Source of the DNA: Dyella sp. ASV21
GTDB lineage: Bacteria > Pseudomonadota > Gammaproteobacteria > Xanthomonadales > Rhodanobacteraceae
DNA length: 64,000 nt
Assembly (NCBI RefSeq): GCF_016428975.1
Contig: NZ_JAELTT010000002.1
Coordinates: 95,472-159,471 of the forward strand
Reading direction: 5' to 3'
Position 1 is the first letter of the stretch. Each line of letters opens with the position of its first letter. Positions 28,907 through 37,674 of this stretch are shown here, in pieces. The position numbers and the translations under genes are program-made. The notes under the pieces are model-generated. The model worked only from the letters and a program-made list of their open reading frames with translations. It was not told the origin of the DNA and ran no database searches.

Positions 28907-29592
28907 GCCTTCGATTCCTTGCCTTCCTTCACTTCTTCCAGCAGATAACCCAGGCCTCGGATGGTGCGTACCTGGGTACCCGAATCGACCAGCTTGCGGC
29001 GCAGGCGATAGATGGCGATGTCCAGGCCGTTATCGGTGAGTTCTTCGTCCCAACTGCACAGCGCTTCGACCAGTTGGGCGCGGCTGGTGACGCGATCCGG
29101 GCGCGAGGCCAAGGCTTCCAGCAGGCCGAATTCACGCGCGGTAAGCTCCAGTGGTGCGTCGTCCACCCAGGCGCGATGGCCGGGCAGGTCCAGGCGCAAT
29201 TTACCGATCAGCATTTCCGGCGCGCCTTGTGCCGTATAGCGACGCAGCAGGGCGCGCACGCGTGCCTCGAACTCGGCGAGTGCGAAGGGCTTCACCAGAT
29301 AATCGTCCGCGCCCAGGTCGAGCACGCGCACCCGCTCGCGCAGGCCTTCGCGCGCGGTAATCACCAGCACCGGCAGGCCGGTGCCACGCTTGCGCAGGCG
29401 CTGTAATACGTCGGCGCCGTCCAGGTTGGGCAGACCCAGGTCCAGGATCAGCAGGTCGTACGGCGTGTCGCGCAGGGCGGCGTCGGCCTTGGCTCCATCG
29501 GTCACGCAATCCACGGCGTGACCGCCTTGGCGGAGCGATGCGCTCACACCAGCAGCAATGGAAGGGTCATCCTCGGCAATCAAAATACGCAT
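28903..29592 (-). CDS. OmpR-family response regulator
   Basis: 229 residues. Receiver domain with acidic pair EDD (8-9), phosphoacceptor D51 in LLILDLGLPNLDG and K in YLVKPFALAEFEAR; then an OmpR/PhoB winged helix (about 130-222) ending IRGLGYLLEEV. Cognate partner of the overlapping kinase gene. It is divergent from the PepSY/DUF2271/ApbE operon across 225 bases that contain a Fur-like site, so the operon is a plausible target. Confidence 0.94.
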   Translation of the reverse strand: MRILIAEDDPSIAAGVSASLRQGGHAVDCVTDGAKADAALRDTPYDLLILDLGLPNLDGADVLQRLRKRGTGLPVLVITAREGLRERVRVLDLGADDYLVKPFALAEFEARVRALLRRYTAQGAPEMLIGKLRLDLPGHRAWVDDAPLELTAREFGLLEALASRPDRVTSRAQLVEALCSWDEELTDNGLDIAIYRLRRKLVDSGTQVRTIRGLGYLLEEVKEGKESKA

Positions 29593-29654
29593 GCAGGTTT
29601 CCGTTGGGGGCGGACCATCGTGGGCGATGGCACCTTCGGGGCGGCGCGGGTCAA

Positions 29655-29673
29655 ATTGCGACTGATTCTCATT
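29655..29673. promoter_or_regulatory. Candidate Fur box before the PepSY-ApbE operon
   Basis: On the minus strand the 19 bases read AATGAGAATCAGTCGCAAT. One half matches the AATGAGAAT-N-ATTCTCATT form of the Fur consensus at all nine bases; the other half matches at six of nine. It lies between the divergent response regulator and PepSY starts, where Fur with iron would repress the flavin operon. Confidence 0.6.
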
Positions 29674-29694
29674 TGTGGCAACATCCCGGCCTCA

Positions 29695-29736
29695 TGTCAG
29701 GGAAGCCGCCCAAGTGGGCAGCTTAGCGCCCTGACA
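29695..29736 (+). other. Strong leader hairpin of the PepSY-ApbE operon
   Basis: TGTCAGGG (29695-29702) pairs with CCCTGACA (29729-29736); inside, AAGC-c-GCCC pairs with GGGC-a-GCTT around an AAGT loop, with one C-A mismatch and a four-base bulge. It lies about 80 bases before the first start codon, downstream of the Fur-like box. No U-run follows, so it is not an obvious terminator; it may be a leader control or stability element. Confidence 0.5.
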
Positions 29737-29817
29737 AGGTGCTGGGACAGCATGCGCGAGCCTTCGTTGCATCGCCCGCGTCAGCATCCGTGTGGATAGG
29801 ACAGACAGAAGGCGGGC

Positions 29818-30477
29818 ATGGAACCAGCGAAGCAGTCGCGCGACAACCCAGGCACGGCGCATCGGGGTGGCCCGCGGCGGGCGTTCTGGCTCAAGCAGCT
29901 CCACCAGTGGCATTGGATCAGCTCCGCGCTTTGCCTGGTGGGCATGCTGCTGTTCGCCTTTACCGGCTTCACGCTCAATCATGCCGGCCAGATCGAGGCC
30001 AAGGCGCAGACCGTCCATCGGAACGCCCAACTTCCCGCGCCGCTGCTGAAGGTGCTGGCGGCCGAGGACGAACGCAAGGGCGTGGCGTTGCCACAAGCGG
30101 TCGCCGATTGGATCGACGGTTCGCTCGACGTCGATGTGGCCGGTCGCGCGGGAGACTGGTCCAGCGACGAGGTTTATCTCTCCATGCCGCGGCCCGGCGG
30201 CGATGCCTGGCTCAGCATCGATCGCGAAAGCGGCAAGGTGGAGTACGAACGCAGCACGCGCGGCGTCGTTGCCTACCTCAATGATTTGCACAAAGGGCGT
30301 CATGCGGGTGCCGCATGGGGTTGGTTCATCGATGTGTTTGCCTTGGCCTGCGTGATCTTTTCAGTCACCGGGCTGTTGTTGTTGAAAATGCACGCCGCGC
30401 AGCGTGGCGCCACCTGGCCGCTGGTGGCCTTCGGTTTGGTGTTGCCGCTGTTGCTGGCCTTGATCTTCATTCATTGA
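29818..30477 (+). CDS. PepSY-associated membrane protein
   Basis: 219 residues. After a basic cytoplasmic tail the first helix (about 37-58, WISSALCLVGMLLFAFTGFTLNH) leads into a periplasmic PepSY-like region, then two helices at about 166-185 and 195-217. The pattern WLKQLHQWHW before helix 1 and LHKGRHAGAAWGWFIDVFALACVIFSVTGLLLLKMH before the end is the PepSY_TM layout, with histidines on both sides of the membrane that could hold heme. It is first in an operon with DUF2271, DUF4198, ApbE and a flavoreductase, and probably carries electrons across the inner membrane. Confidence 0.85.
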   Translation: MEPAKQSRDNPGTAHRGGPRRAFWLKQLHQWHWISSALCLVGMLLFAFTGFTLNHAGQIEAKAQTVHRNAQLPAPLLKVLAAEDERKGVALPQAVADWIDGSLDVDVAGRAGDWSSDEVYLSMPRPGGDAWLSIDRESGKVEYERSTRGVVAYLNDLHKGRHAGAAWGWFIDVFALACVIFSVTGLLLLKMHAAQRGATWPLVAFGLVLPLLLALIFIH

Positions 30478-30483
30478 CGGGGA

Positions 30484-31005
30484 ATGCCCATGCGTCGACT
30501 GATGCTTTCCATGCCCGCGTTGCTGCTCGCCGCTCCGGCGATGGCCGCCGACCTCAACGTGACCGTGCAGATTCCGCAACTGGACGTCGCCGAATACCAC
30601 CGCCCGTACACGGCCGTGTGGATCGAGCGCGAAGACCACAGCGTGGCCGCTCAACTGGCGGTGTGGTACGCGCAGAAGGAATCGAAGGAGGGCGCCGGCA
30701 CCAAGTGGCTGCCCGAGCTTCGCCAGTGGTGGCGTCGCGGCGGCCGCGAACTTCAGTTGCCCATTGACGGCGTGTCCGGCGCCACGCGGCCAGCCGGCGA
30801 TCAAAAGCTGAGCTTCCACGACGGCAAGGCGCCGCTTGGCCCACTGCCTGCGGGCAAGTACGAACTCGTGGTGGAAGCGGCACGCGAAGTGGGCGGACGC
30901 GAAGTGGTGCGCGTGCCGTTCACTTGGCCGGCCAGCGCGCCGCAGCAACTGGCTGCCAAGGGCAGCAGCGAACTGGGCGCGGTCAAGCTCGACCTGGCCC
31001 CCTGA
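30484..31005 (+). CDS. DUF2271 periplasmic protein with an ApbE flavinylation motif
   Basis: 173 residues with a signal peptide (cleavage after PAMA, about 21). The body carries the DUF2271 pattern AVWIEREDHSVAAQLAVWYAQK and KWLPELRQWWRRGGRE. Residues 95-101 read DGVSGAT, an exact match to the D-x-x-S-G-A-T motif in which ApbE attaches FMN through a phosphoester to the final threonine (T101). The ApbE gene lies two genes downstream. The protein is therefore predicted to be a covalent flavoprotein in the periplasm that takes electrons from the PepSY membrane protein. Alternative start at 30490 shifts only two residues. Confidence 0.85.
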   Translation: MPMRRLMLSMPALLLAAPAMAADLNVTVQIPQLDVAEYHRPYTAVWIEREDHSVAAQLAVWYAQKESKEGAGTKWLPELRQWWRRGGRELQLPIDGVSGATRPAGDQKLSFHDGKAPLGPLPAGKYELVVEAAREVGGREVVRVPFTWPASAPQQLAAKGSSELGAVKLDLAP

Positions 31006-31023
31006 ACACGGAGAGTCCCAAGC

Positions 31024-31836
31024 ATGTTGAAGCAAACCCTCAAGTGGAGCGCGTTGGCGCTGGCTCTTTCGCTGCCGCTGGCGGCGGAGGCGCACAAGAT
31101 GTGGCTGGTGCCTTCGGCGACCAACGTGTCGGGTGCCGATCCGTGGGTTACGGTGGATGCCGCCGTCTCCAACGATCTGTTCTACCCCGACCACATGCCG
31201 GTGGCGCTGGACCGCGTGACGGTCATTGCGCCGGACGGCCAAGCGGTGCAGCCCGAGCATGGCGTTACTGGCCAATATCGCAGTGTGTTCGATGTGCACC
31301 TGACCCAGCCGGGCACGTACAAGGTGGCGGTGATCAATGGCGGCCTGTTCGCCAACTATGAGCTCAACGGCGAGAAGAAGCGCTGGCGCGGTGACGCGAC
31401 GGAGCTGGCCAAGGCCATTCCGGCCGGCGCCAAGAATGTGGATGTGTCCGAATCCATCAATCGCGTGGAAACCTTCGTTACCAACGGCAAGCCCAGCGAC
31501 ATGGCGCTCAAGCCCACGGGCAGGGGCCTGGAACTGGTGCCGGTGACGTCATTCACCGACCTGGCAGCGGACGAGCCTGCCACCTTCCAGTTGTTGCTTG
31601 ACGGCAAGCCGGCGGCGGGGCTGAAAGTGGTGGCGATCGCTGGCGAGACGCGCTATCGCAACGCGCAGGAGGAGCTGGACGTGACCACCGGCAAGGACGG
31701 CAAGTTCAGCCTCAAGTGGCCACACGCCGGCATGTACTGGATCAGTGCCAGCACGCAGGACGACAAAGCCAGTGTCAAGCCGGCCAAGCAGCGTCGCCTG
31801 TCCTATGCGGCCACGCTGGAAGTGCTGCCGCAGTGA
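31024..31836 (+). CDS. DUF4198 periplasmic protein
   Basis: 270 residues with a signal peptide (MLKQTLKWSALALALSLPLAAEA) cleaved just before HKMWLVPSATNVS, the usual N-terminal 'HxxWL' of mature DUF4198 proteins. This family is related to NikM-like and carboxypeptidase-regulatory beta-sandwich folds that bind or deliver metals; an N-terminal histidine after processing could be a metal ligand. It sits 18 bases after the DUF2271 gene in the same operon. Possibly it presents ferric or other metal ions to the flavoprotein; this is inference. Confidence 0.85.
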   Translation: MLKQTLKWSALALALSLPLAAEAHKMWLVPSATNVSGADPWVTVDAAVSNDLFYPDHMPVALDRVTVIAPDGQAVQPEHGVTGQYRSVFDVHLTQPGTYKVAVINGGLFANYELNGEKKRWRGDATELAKAIPAGAKNVDVSESINRVETFVTNGKPSDMALKPTGRGLELVPVTSFTDLAADEPATFQLLLDGKPAAGLKVVAIAGETRYRNAQEELDVTTGKDGKFSLKWPHAGMYWISASTQDDKASVKPAKQRRLSYAATLEVLPQ

Positions 31837-31861
31837 TGCGCGCAGCCGTGGGCACGCGTTG

Positions 31862-32842
31862 ATGTCCCGGACCCTACTGCTTGCCGTGCACAACCTGCAC
31901 GGCGAGACGATGGGCACGAACTGGTCGGTGCGCGCGGTATTGCCCGCGGGCATGTCGCTGCGTGACGTGCAGGATGGCGTGCAGCGCACGCTCGATCGCA
32001 TCGACGGCCAGATGAGTACTTATAAGCCGCAGTCTGCGTTATCGCGTTTCAATCTGGCGCCGGCACGCACCTGGCATGCCTTGCCCAGCGAGTGCTTTGA
32101 AGTGGTGGCGCATGCCTTGCAGCTGGCGCAGGCCAGCGACGGCGCCTATGACCCTACGGTGGGACCGCTGGTGAATCTGTGGGGTTTTGGTCCCGACGCG
32201 CCGCGCCTGTCGCCGCCCTGCGATGAGGAAATCCAGGCAGCGCGCCAGCGCATCGGCTGGTCGCGCTTGCAGCTGGATATCGCCGCGCACAGTCTCTATC
32301 AGCCGGGTGGCGTGTACCTGGATTTGTCCTCCATCGCCAAGGGCTATGGCGTCGATCAGGTGGGTCGTTACCTCGATGGCATCGGCGTGGACGCGTGGCT
32401 GGTGGAGGTGGGTGGTGAATTGAAAGGCAAGGGACGCAAGCCCGATGGCTCGCCCTGGCGTATCGGCATTGAGCGGCCCGGCGCGGTCAGCGGTGCGGTG
32501 GAGCGGCTGGATCAGCTCAGCCAGGTGTTGACGCTGAGTGGACGGGCCATTGCGACATCCGGCAACTATCGACGTCATTTCCAGGCGAACGGCCAGTACT
32601 TCTCCCACCACATCGATCCGCGCAGCGGCCAGCCCGTGCCGCATCGCGTGGCATCCGTGAGCGTGCTCGCGGATCACGCCCTCCAGGCCGATCCACTCGG
32701 CACCCTGATGACGGTGCTGGGGCCGGATGCGGGCCTGGCCTATGCGTGTGAGCGTGGTATCGCCGTGATGTTCATCCTGCACGGCGAGCGTGGCCTGGAA
32801 GAACGGCTGTCACCGGCCTTTGTCGAGGCGCTGGCGGCGTGA
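31862..32842 (+). CDS. apbE: FAD:protein FMN transferase (ApbE)
   Basis: 326 residues. Landmarks: GETMGTNWSVRA (N-terminal strand), MSTYKPQSALSRFN, SDGAYDPTVGPLVNLWGFG, DLSSIAKGYGVDQVG, ATSGNYRR and HHIDPRSGQPV, all typical of the enzyme that moves FMN from FAD to a Ser/Thr of a target protein. It is odd in having no clear signal peptide or lipobox, although most ApbE proteins act outside the cytoplasm. The only longer in-frame option runs back into the DUF4198 gene and is not signal-like. The target is presumably the DUF2271 protein of the same operon. Confidence 0.92.
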   Translation: MSRTLLLAVHNLHGETMGTNWSVRAVLPAGMSLRDVQDGVQRTLDRIDGQMSTYKPQSALSRFNLAPARTWHALPSECFEVVAHALQLAQASDGAYDPTVGPLVNLWGFGPDAPRLSPPCDEEIQAARQRIGWSRLQLDIAAHSLYQPGGVYLDLSSIAKGYGVDQVGRYLDGIGVDAWLVEVGGELKGKGRKPDGSPWRIGIERPGAVSGAVERLDQLSQVLTLSGRAIATSGNYRRHFQANGQYFSHHIDPRSGQPVPHRVASVSVLADHALQADPLGTLMTVLGPDAGLAYACERGIAVMFILHGERGLEERLSPAFVEALAA

Positions 32843-34467
32843 CATCGATGCTGGCCCGGGTGGAGCGCCCCGCGTGGGGCAATGTTCTTTTGTGCGCGCT
32901 GCTTGCCATGCTGCTGCTGGGCTTGGGCCTGTGGCACGCATCGGAAGGGGAGTCGTACCACCCCGGCGGGACGCGCGCGTGGGTGGCTGCAGGCGTGGCC
33001 GGTACATGGCTGGCGTTCACCGCCTGGGTGGCCATGCGCCGCGCGGCTGCGCGTAGACCCTTGGCCGTGGCGGGCGCCGCCGGCGAGCAGGTGCTGGTCG
33101 CCTTCGCCAGCCAGACCGGCAGCGCCGCGCAACTGGCCGCGCAGACGGCTGCCAGCCTGCAACAGGCGGGCATGCGTACTCAGCTGATCGAGCTGGGCAC
33201 ACTGACCCATGCCGCGCTCGCGTCCTGTCGCCGTGTGTTGTTTGTCGTCAGCACCACCGGTGAAGGCGATGCACCGGATAGTGCGGCGGCCTTCGTTACC
33301 CGCCTAATGTCATCGCCGCAGGCGTTGCCGGCGCTCCAGTACGGTCTGCTCGCGCTGGGCGATCGCGATTACGAACACTTTTGCGGCTTCGGTCGCCAGT
33401 TGGAACAGTGGCTGCAACTCAGCGGGGCCACACCATGGTTCGATGCGGTGGAGGTGGACAACGGTGACCCGGCCGCATTGCGCCATTGGCAACATCATCT
33501 GTCGCTTGTGTCGGGTGCGGCGGATATGCCCGACTGGGAACGTCCCGACTATCAGCGCTGGCGTTTGGTGGAACGTCGACTGCTCAACCCACACAGTAAA
33601 GGCGGCGCCTGCTTCCATCTTGCCTTGCAGCCGCTCGACGGCGACTTATCCTGGCAGGCGGGCGATCTGGTGGAGATCGGGCCGCAACACGCACCAGCCA
33701 TGGTGGAGCGCTGGTTGGCAACGGCCGGGCTGGAGGGTGACAGGATCGTTGCGCAGCAGGGGCGCGCGCTCGCCCTGCGCGAATGGTTGGCCACCAGTCA
33801 GTGGCCGACGCCGGGCGCGGCACGTGGCTTGACGCCGAATAAGCTGGTGGAGGCGCTCACGCCGCTGCCGCACCGCGAGTACTCCATCGCCTCCGTTCCC
33901 GGCGACGGCAGCCTGCATTTACTGGTGCGTCGCATGCAGCGCGAGGATGGGAGTCTTGGTCTTGGTTCTGGTTGGCTTACCGAGCATGCGGCCATCGGCG
34001 AGACGATCGCCTTGCGCATCCGCGCCAACCCCGGGTTCCACGCGCCACCTGCCGAGGTACCGCTGATCTTGGTCGGCAATGGCACGGGGCTGGCGGGGTT
34101 GCGCGCGCTGCTCAAGGCGCGCATCGGCAACGGATACTCGCGCCATTGGTTGTTGTTCGGCGAGCGTCAGTCCGCTTGCGATTTCTATCATCGCGACGAA
34201 ATCCTTGCCTGGCAGCAGCAGGGACATATCGAACGATTGGATCTGGCGTGGTCGCGCGACGGGGCCGGCACGATCTACGTGCAGGATCGCCTGCGCGAGG
34301 CGGCCACCGCACTGCAAGCATGGGTGGCAGACGGCGCTGCCATCTACATCTGTGGCAGCCTGGAGGGCATGGCCCCGGGCGTGGACGCCGTCTTGCGCGA
34401 GGTATTGGGCGAAGCCCTCGTCGCGGAGCTGCGCGAGCAGGGGCGTTACCGTCGCGACGTGTATTGA
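32839..34467 (+). CDS. Membrane-anchored flavodoxin/NADPH-flavin reductase (CysJ-like)
   Basis: 542 residues. Two N-terminal helices (about 16-34 and 46-66) anchor it in the inner membrane. Then comes a flavodoxin domain (VLVAFASQTGSAAQLA, VVSTTGEGDAPDSA, ALGDRDYEHFCGFGR) and an FAD/NADPH reductase module (HREYSIASVP, LILVGNGTGLAGLRALL, HWLLFGERQSACDFYHRDEIL, ending YRRDVY). This is a diflavin reductase like CysJ but membrane-bound. The start is a GTG overlapping the apbE stop by four bases; an ATG lies nine bases further. It should feed NADPH electrons to the PepSY membrane protein. Confidence 0.92.
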   Translation: MTSMLARVERPAWGNVLLCALLAMLLLGLGLWHASEGESYHPGGTRAWVAAGVAGTWLAFTAWVAMRRAAARRPLAVAGAAGEQVLVAFASQTGSAAQLAAQTAASLQQAGMRTQLIELGTLTHAALASCRRVLFVVSTTGEGDAPDSAAAFVTRLMSSPQALPALQYGLLALGDRDYEHFCGFGRQLEQWLQLSGATPWFDAVEVDNGDPAALRHWQHHLSLVSGAADMPDWERPDYQRWRLVERRLLNPHSKGGACFHLALQPLDGDLSWQAGDLVEIGPQHAPAMVERWLATAGLEGDRIVAQQGRALALREWLATSQWPTPGAARGLTPNKLVEALTPLPHREYSIASVPGDGSLHLLVRRMQREDGSLGLGSGWLTEHAAIGETIALRIRANPGFHAPPAEVPLILVGNGTGLAGLRALLKARIGNGYSRHWLLFGERQSACDFYHRDEILAWQQQGHIERLDLAWSRDGAGTIYVQDRLREAATALQAWVADGAAIYICGSLEGMAPGVDAVLREVLGEALVAELREQGRYRRDVY

Positions 34468-34546
34468 GCGCCGGTAAGCGTGACTTTTGGCCTATAGGGG
34501 CCTGCGGACGCATGCTTCACGCTGGCCGTTCCTTGGGGGAGGGCGC

Positions 34547-36766
34547 ATGGGGATGCAGCAAGCGAACAGGATCGGCCGTTGGCTGGTCGTCATGGGATGC
34601 GTGGCGTGGTGCTGGGGCGTTCACGCACAGGAACAACCTGTCTCGGCGGCCTCATCGACGCCGCCAGCCATGGTGGAGATTCCCTTGGCCAAGGCCCATG
34701 CCGCCGCGCCGCGTGAACCCAGCGCGGCGGATGCGTGGGGTGGCGTGCGTACCGGTAAGGAAGCCACGCTATCCGATCGCGTGGTGGCCTATCGTATCGA
34801 TGCAGAGCTGGACGCCGTTCGCCACAGCGTGAAAGGCAACGAGCAGTTGAGCTGGCGCAACCGTAGCAATCAGCCAGTCAATCGTGTCTATCTGCATCTG
34901 TATCTCAATGCGTTTCAGAACGAAGGCAGTACGTTCTTCACCGAACGCCAGGTGCTGACGGCGCACGGGCACTCGCGAGGCGCGGCGGCGCTTGAGAAGG
35001 GTCAGTGGGGATGGATCGATCTCAAAAGCGTGCAGCAAGGCAGCGCGGCGCTCAAATGGCGCTTCGTACACCCGGACGACGGCCCTGCCACCGATCAGAC
35101 GGTGGTGTGCGTCGACCTGGCCGAGCCGGTGCCGCCTGGTGGCACGCTTGCGTTGAATATCGATTTCCTGAGCCAGTTGCCACGCGTCGTGGAACGCACC
35201 GGTTGGTGGGGGTCATTCAACCTGGTGGCGCAGTGGTTTCCCAAGATCGCCGTATTGGAGCTGCCGGGGGAGCGCGGTGCCACCCACGTGCAGTGGAACG
35301 CGCACGAGTTTCACTTCAACAGTGAGTTCTACGCGGACTTTGGCAGCTACGACGTGCGTTTGACGGTGCCGTCTGACTACACCGTGGGCGCGGTGGGCGA
35401 ACTGCAAGGCCAGCCGGAGCGCACGGGTGACAAGGCCACCTATCATTTCCAGCAAGGCGACGTGCACGACTTTGCCTGGGTGGCCGCCAAGGGCTACCAG
35501 ACACTGGATGCCAGCTGGCAAGGACCCGGCAGCCCGAAGGTGGCGGTGCGGGTGATCTATCCACCCGAATACAAGGCCAGTGCCGCGCCCGTATTGAAGG
35601 CCACGCTCGATTCACTGAGCTACTTCTCCAACACGCTCGGTGCGTATCCGTATCGCACGGTCACTGCGGTCGTGCCGCCGTTCAATGCCCAGGAGGCGGG
35701 CGGCATGGAGTACCCCACCTTCTTCACTGCCGAGGGCTACGCGAACATCGATGCGCAAACCATGGACCAGTGGAATATCGACTTCGTGACCATCCACGAG
35801 TTCGGCCACGGCTATTTCTATGGACTGCTGGCTTCCAATGAATTCGAAGAGCCGATGCTCGACGAAGGCATGAACGAGTATTGGGATCAGCGCATGCTGC
35901 GCGCGCGTAACCAGCGCATCCTGGTGCCCAGTTCGTTGGCACGTCGCGCTGGCATCACACCGTCCACCGATGTATTCCAGTTCGAGCGCCGATTTGCCGA
36001 CCTTGCGCATCCCTACGATCCGCTGGGACAGAACAGTTGGGATCGTTATTCCAGCAGCAGCTATGGCACCGTGTATTCGCGTACGGCCACCGCGATGCAC
36101 GACCTGGAGGAGCGTCTGGGCACGTCGGTGATGGAACGCGGTTTTCGTGAGTACTACCGACGCTGGCGTTTCCGTCATCCATCCGTCGCCGATCTGCGCG
36201 CCACCTTGATCGACGTATCCGGTAACGCCCGCGCGGTCAATGAGATCTTCGACCAGTTCATCTACGGCACCGCGCACATCGACGACCGCGTCGCATCGAT
36301 CGATAACCAAGAGGTGTGGCCGCTGGCCGGCAGCTGGTCAAAGCGGGGCGAGCGCCAGGAATTCGTAGCGGATGATCGCGATGAGATGGTGGACCGGCAG
36401 CGCACGTCCTGGCGCAAGGCGCATCCGCATGACGGTAGCGACAAGCCTGGGCCTTTCCCTTGGCGCGGCACGGTGACGGTGGTGCGCGACGGCGCATCGG
36501 TGCCGCAGCTGTTGCGCGTCACCTTTGCCGATGGAAGTCATGAAGACGTGCATTGGGACGATGATCGCCGTTGGGCGCGTTTCGTATTCACGCGTCCGAC
36601 CAAGGTCGTGTCGGCCGAGCTGGATCCGGAGCAGAAGATTCTGCTCGACGCCGACAAACTCAACGACAGTCGTACCACGACACCCAATCACGTGGCTTCG
36701 CGGCGTTGGACCGCCGATTTCGCCGCCCTGCTGCAGACGTTCTACGCATTCCTGGTGACGCTGTGA
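34547..36766 (+). CDS. M1 family zinc metallopeptidase, secreted
   Basis: 739 residues. Signal peptide ends at GVHA, about residue 27. The gluzincin site is exact: HEFGH (H417, E418, H421) with E440 exactly 18 residues after H421. QEAGGMEYPTFF (about 382-393) is the GAMEN-like exopeptidase segment in altered form. The C-terminal part contains a carboxy beta domain without a known role. The ATG at 34547 follows GGGGGAGGG. It is 79 bases after the flavin operon and may be separate. Its stop shares one base with the start of a membrane protein gene (36766). Confidence 0.9.
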   Translation: MGMQQANRIGRWLVVMGCVAWCWGVHAQEQPVSAASSTPPAMVEIPLAKAHAAAPREPSAADAWGGVRTGKEATLSDRVVAYRIDAELDAVRHSVKGNEQLSWRNRSNQPVNRVYLHLYLNAFQNEGSTFFTERQVLTAHGHSRGAAALEKGQWGWIDLKSVQQGSAALKWRFVHPDDGPATDQTVVCVDLAEPVPPGGTLALNIDFLSQLPRVVERTGWWGSFNLVAQWFPKIAVLELPGERGATHVQWNAHEFHFNSEFYADFGSYDVRLTVPSDYTVGAVGELQGQPERTGDKATYHFQQGDVHDFAWVAAKGYQTLDASWQGPGSPKVAVRVIYPPEYKASAAPVLKATLDSLSYFSNTLGAYPYRTVTAVVPPFNAQEAGGMEYPTFFTAEGYANIDAQTMDQWNIDFVTIHEFGHGYFYGLLASNEFEEPMLDEGMNEYWDQRMLRARNQRILVPSSLARRAGITPSTDVFQFERRFADLAHPYDPLGQNSWDRYSSSSYGTVYSRTATAMHDLEERLGTSVMERGFREYYRRWRFRHPSVADLRATLIDVSGNARAVNEIFDQFIYGTAHIDDRVASIDNQEVWPLAGSWSKRGERQEFVADDRDEMVDRQRTSWRKAHPHDGSDKPGPFPWRGTVTVVRDGASVPQLLRVTFADGSHEDVHWDDDRRWARFVFTRPTKVVSAELDPEQKILLDADKLNDSRTTTPNHVASRRWTADFAALLQTFYAFLVTL

Positions 36767-37671
36767 TGGCCTACCGACAATCCCGTCGCGTCGATATGGG
36801 CGCTGTTTTCCGTGCGCCGTTCCTGGCCCTGCAATGGCGCTTGTTGCTGATGTGGGCCTTGCTGTTGTTGCTGCCCACGATGATCGCCGCCCTGCCGGTG
36901 TTGCAGGTGTTGGGGGGCCTGCTCGATCAATCGACCCACGTGCAGGCGTGGGCACGGGACTTCGACATGCTGATGTTCGGTGACGTGGGGCACGCCTTGA
37001 GTCAGCAACATCACCTTTTGCATGGCGCCTTGATGGCGAGTGTGCTGACGGCCGTGATGCTGCTGCCGTGGCTCAATGGCATGGTGGTGGCGAGCGGTCG
37101 CGCCGGTCGCTCGTTGGGTTTTGCGGCGCTGCTGCAGGGCGGCCTAGGCGAGTATGGGCGCATGTTCCGGCTGCTGCTGTGCGCGCTGCCGGTGTATGCG
37201 TTGGCGGGCTATCTCGCACAGCTGGGCCTGGATCACGCGGATGATCGCGCTGATCTAGCCGTACTGGAGTCACAGGCGACGGCCGCCGAACACCTGGCTT
37301 GGTGGCTGGCAGGGCTGGCCGTAGTCCTCGCGCAGCTCTGGATCGAATCGGCGCGCGCGGCGTTCATCGCCGATGGTGGCTTGCGTGCGGCGACCGTGGC
37401 GATGTGGCGTGGCCTGGTGCAGCTGTTGCGTCGACCGTTCTCCACGGCGCTCACCTATGTGGTGATTAGCCTGGTGGGTTTTGCAGTCGCGCTATTGCTG
37501 GGCTATGCGCGCACGCACACATTGGCGGTAGGCGGTGCGGCAATGGGTTGGGGCTTCCTGCTGACCCAGTTGATGGTCATGACGCTGGGTTGGATGCGCA
37601 TCGCGCGCTTGTTTGCGCTCGCCGACGTGGCGCGCTCACTGGGCGGTTCGCGACGCTCGGGTTTGGGCTAG
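36766..37671 (+). CDS. Multi-pass membrane protein of unknown function, coupled to the M1 peptidase
   Basis: 301 residues with about six hydrophobic helices (near 23-48, 85-110, 130-150, 180-205, 235-255, 265-290) and no recognised family. The start codon overlaps the stop of the M1 peptidase gene by one base (TGATG), so translation is coupled and the two proteins probably work together, for instance by anchoring or exporting the peptidase. A long inverted repeat follows its stop. Confidence 0.75.
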   Translation: MAYRQSRRVDMGAVFRAPFLALQWRLLLMWALLLLLPTMIAALPVLQVLGGLLDQSTHVQAWARDFDMLMFGDVGHALSQQHHLLHGALMASVLTAVMLLPWLNGMVVASGRAGRSLGFAALLQGGLGEYGRMFRLLLCALPVYALAGYLAQLGLDHADDRADLAVLESQATAAEHLAWWLAGLAVVLAQLWIESARAAFIADGGLRAATVAMWRGLVQLLRRPFSTALTYVVISLVGFAVALLLGYARTHTLAVGGAAMGWGFLLTQLMVMTLGWMRIARLFALADVARSLGGSRRSGLG

Positions 37672-37674
37672 GCA

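Noticed and set aside
29737..29817. Cobalamin or other known riboswitch in the PepSY leader
   Set aside because: None of the conserved boxes of known riboswitches was recognised; only the hairpin itself is reported.
9612..34495. GGCCTATAG-like strings near 9615-9635 and 34487-34499
   Set aside because: Short similarity (about 10 bases) in opposite contexts; too short to call a repeat or shared operator.
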